A DNA stretch of 7,785 bases, from assembly GCA_027070475.1 (NCBI GenBank), contig JALXDT010000059.1, positions 1-7,785 on the forward strand. The letters are read 5' to 3'. A program made the position numbers and the translations under genes. Origin of the DNA: Candidatus Aminicenantota bacterium (GTDB taxonomy: Bacteria > Acidobacteriota > Aminicenantia > JAMOAD01). The notes below the pieces were generated by a model, which was not told the origin of the DNA, ran no database searches, and worked only from the letters and a program-made list of their open reading frames with translations. This document shows, piece by piece, positions 6,667-7,785 of this stretch (position 1 is the first letter of the stretch; every line of letters begins with the position of its first letter).

Positions 6667-7247
6667 TTTTTAAACAACCTCCTCTCTTCTCCTTTTATTA
6701 ATCTTTTAATATTAGATCTGTGTTTATAAAAGATTAAAATCACTATAATTAACACAGGTATAATGAATTTAGTTTTATAAAAATAGAGATGCGATAGCAA
6801 GAGAAAGAAAGAGCCACTTAATGAGGAAATCGAAGCAATTCTTGAAATAATTATGATTAAAAGGAAAACAGATATAAATATTAGAAATATTCTATAATCA
6901 ATGGCTAAAATTCCTCCGACTGTTGTTGCAACTCCTTTTCCTCCTTTAAAAAAGAGGAATATTGAAAACATATGGCCTAAAACAGCAGCAAGCCAGATGT
7001 AAAATAGTTCATTTGAAATACCAAAATACTTTTTTGCAATAAGTACTGGGATAAAGGCTTTTGATATATCAAGGATAGCAGTTAAAATTCCGTAGAAAAT
7101 TCCTGCTTCTCTTAAAACATTTGTTCCTCCTGGATTACCGCTTCCTTTTCTTCTTATATCCTCTCCAGTTCTTATATAATAAATAATAAAAGCAAATGGA
7201 ATAGAACCTGAAAGATAGGCAATTAATAAAAAAGCGTAAAAATTCAT
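6663..7247 (-). CDS. plsY: Acyl-phosphate:glycerol-3-phosphate acyltransferase
   Basis: This integral membrane enzyme transfers an acyl group from acyl-phosphate (made by PlsX, not in this window) to position 1 of glycerol-3-phosphate, giving lysophosphatidic acid. Its 194 residues are usual for the family, with about five hydrophobic membrane spans. The three conserved loops are visible: SGSIPFAF (13-20) leading to GSGNPGGTN (35-43), GHMFSIFLFFKGGKGVAT (91-108) and the C-terminal KHRSNIKRLIKGEE (175-188). Loop 1 has Gly at position 41 where many homologues have Ala (GATN). The ATG directly abuts the thpR stop; a GGAG at 7254-7257 lies 7 bases upstream. It is followed by gpsA, whose product it consumes. 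Confidence 0.97.
   Translation of the reverse strand: MNFYAFLLIAYLSGSIPFAFIIYYIRTGEDIRRKGSGNPGGTNVLREAGIFYGILTAILDISKAFIPVLIAKKYFGISNELFYIWLAAVLGHMFSIFLFFKGGKGVATTVGGILAIDYRIFLIFISVFLLIIIISRIASISSLSGSFFLLLSHLYFYKTKFIIPVLIIVILIFYKHRSNIKRLIKGEERRLFKK
6678..6683 (-). promoter_or_regulatory. Strong Shine-Dalgarno of gpsA
   Basis: The minus strand reads AGGAGG, the strongest ribosome binding site in the window, 11 bases before ATG 6666 and inside the 3' end of plsY. It suggests that GpsA can be made at a high rate independently of ribosomes finishing plsY. Confidence 0.75.
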
Positions 7248-7785
7248 CTATTTCTCCAGAATATATTTTTTCAAAGCACTATAGATAGGACCATTGGGTG
7301 TAAGTTCACTTTTATAGAGAACAAGTTCTTTGACTTCTATTTCCCCAAAGTAGTGTTCCCGATTCTTCTCTATAGCTTTTTTTAATCCACTGATTCCATT
7401 CGTGTTTTTCACTCTCCCAATGGTTAAGTGAGGTTTAAAATCTCTGTGCTCTTCGGGAAAACCTATTTTTTGAAAATCATCGATCAATGTTTCATGGATA
7501 TTTTTTAGTTCCTCAAAATTTTCGATCCCTGCCCAAACGACCCTTGGATTTTTCGGTAAAGAGGGAAAGGTGTCTATACCTGAGATCTTTATTGTAAATG
7601 ATTTGAAGCTTTTAACATGTTTAGATAGAACACTATCTATATTTTCCACATCTTCTGAAGATATTTCTCCGAAAAATTTTATGGTAAAGTGCATATTCTC
7701 CGGTTTAACCCATCTTACTGATCCTCCTGCCCTCTTCAATATTTTGATTATATCCTCTGCTTTCTCTCTTATACCCTTATTTACA
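7248..7785 (-). CDS. thpR: RNA 2',3'-cyclic phosphodiesterase (2H family), 5' end missing
   Basis: The protein is a 2H phosphoesterase of the ThpR/LigT family, which opens 2',3'-cyclic phosphates of RNA to 2'-phosphates. The cytosolic fold is marked by two HxTx motifs: HFTI (His codon 7689-7691) and HLTI (His codon 7428-7430), both intact. Flanking family features are also present: RWVKPENMHFTIKFFGE, then RDFKPHLTIGR and the C-terminal ELVLYKSELTPNGPIYSAL. A TTG at 7737-7739 could be mistaken for the start, but the frame stays open to the edge and the 15 codons before it encode VNKGIREKAEDIIKI, matching the first helix of the family. About 15-20 residues with the usual start (a hydrophobic strand, then ELP-like) therefore lie beyond the window. 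178 residues are visible. It is the first visible gene of the operon. Its link to lipid synthesis is unclear and may only reflect co-transcription. Confidence 0.93.
   Translation of the reverse strand, partial: VNKGIREKAEDIIKILKRAGGSVRWVKPENMHFTIKFFGEISSEDVENIDSVLSKHVKSFKSFTIKISGIDTFPSLPKNPRVVWAGIENFEELKNIHETLIDDFQKIGFPEEHRDFKPHLTIGRVKNTNGISGLKKAIEKNREHYFGEIEVKELVLYKSELTPNGPIYSALKKYILEK
7254..7257 (-). promoter_or_regulatory. Ribosome binding site of plsY
   Basis: The minus strand reads GGAG followed by AAATAG and ATG 7247. The TAG in the spacer is the thpR stop, so termination and initiation occur at the same spot, an arrangement suited to translational coupling. Confidence 0.7.

Larger units (their letters stand above)
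1..7785 (-). other. Seven-gene gapless operon (partial at both ends)
   Basis: All seven genes run on the minus strand with no untranslated gap. The joints are: thpR stop directly followed by plsY ATG (7248/7247); ATGA overlap plsY/gpsA (6663-6666); 16-base overlap gpsA/cyclase (5659-5674); ATGA overlap cyclase/TPR lipoprotein (4139-4142); 38-base overlap TPR/PBP1A (3339-3376); 14-base overlap PBP1A/HD-GYP (1043-1056). I found no promoter-sized space and no hairpin followed by a T-run on the coding strand, so co-transcription of all seven is inferred. The operon promoter must lie beyond 7785 and the terminator beyond position 1, unless promoters sit inside coding sequence. Confidence 0.85.

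Noticed and set aside
7737..7739. TTG as the start codon of thpR.
   Set aside because: The frame is open upstream to the window edge and encodes a helix typical of the family before RAGGSVRW. The real start lies outside the window.
1..7785. Terminators, tRNAs, CRISPR arrays, insertion sequences or horizontally acquired segments.
   Set aside because: Coding sequence covers every base. I saw no hairpin with a T-run on the coding strand, no tandem or inverted long repeats, and no obvious change in base composition or codon style along the window.

Overview
The window is AT-rich bacterial DNA (roughly one third G+C by eye, with Lys/Ile/Glu-rich proteins). It is filled completely by seven genes, all on the minus strand, that read from position 7785 down to 1. 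No gap between genes exceeds zero bases. The joints are one flush stop/start pair (thpR|plsY), two 4-base ATGA overlaps (plsY/gpsA and cyclase/TPR lipoprotein) and three longer overlaps of 16, 38 and 14 bases. This is the layout of one long, translationally coupled operon whose promoter lies beyond the right edge and whose end lies beyond the left edge. I see no RNA gene, mobile element, CRISPR array, long repeat or intrinsic terminator. The PBP1A-type synthase with an OB-like insert and the lipoprotein with no Asp after its Cys point to a diderm (Gram-negative-type) bacterium. I cannot assign a phylum from the sequence alone.

In transcription order the genes are: the 5'-truncated thpR (RNA 2',3'-cyclic phosphodiesterase, 2H family); plsY (acyl-phosphate:glycerol-3-phosphate acyltransferase); gpsA (NAD(P)-dependent glycerol-3-phosphate dehydrogenase); a soluble FHA-GAF-class III nucleotide cyclase with all catalytic residues; a TPR-repeat lipoprotein; a bifunctional class A penicillin-binding protein of the PBP1A type; and a GAF-HD-GYP cyclic-dinucleotide phosphodiesterase cut by the left edge.

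The genes form three themes. GpsA makes sn-glycerol-3-phosphate and PlsY acylates it, so these two are consecutive steps at the head of phospholipid synthesis. The TPR lipoprotein and PBP1A form a cell-wall pair that resembles known outer-membrane lipoprotein/PBP partnerships (LpoA-PBP1A and LpoP-PBP1B). The cyclase and the HD-GYP protein bracket that pair with two second-messenger enzymes, each carrying its own GAF sensor. The operon therefore looks like an envelope-growth unit with built-in cyclic-nucleotide signalling. Every family here is known. What may be undescribed is the arrangement, above all the possibility that the lipoprotein is a PBP activator and that the two signalling enzymes tune wall or envelope synthesis.
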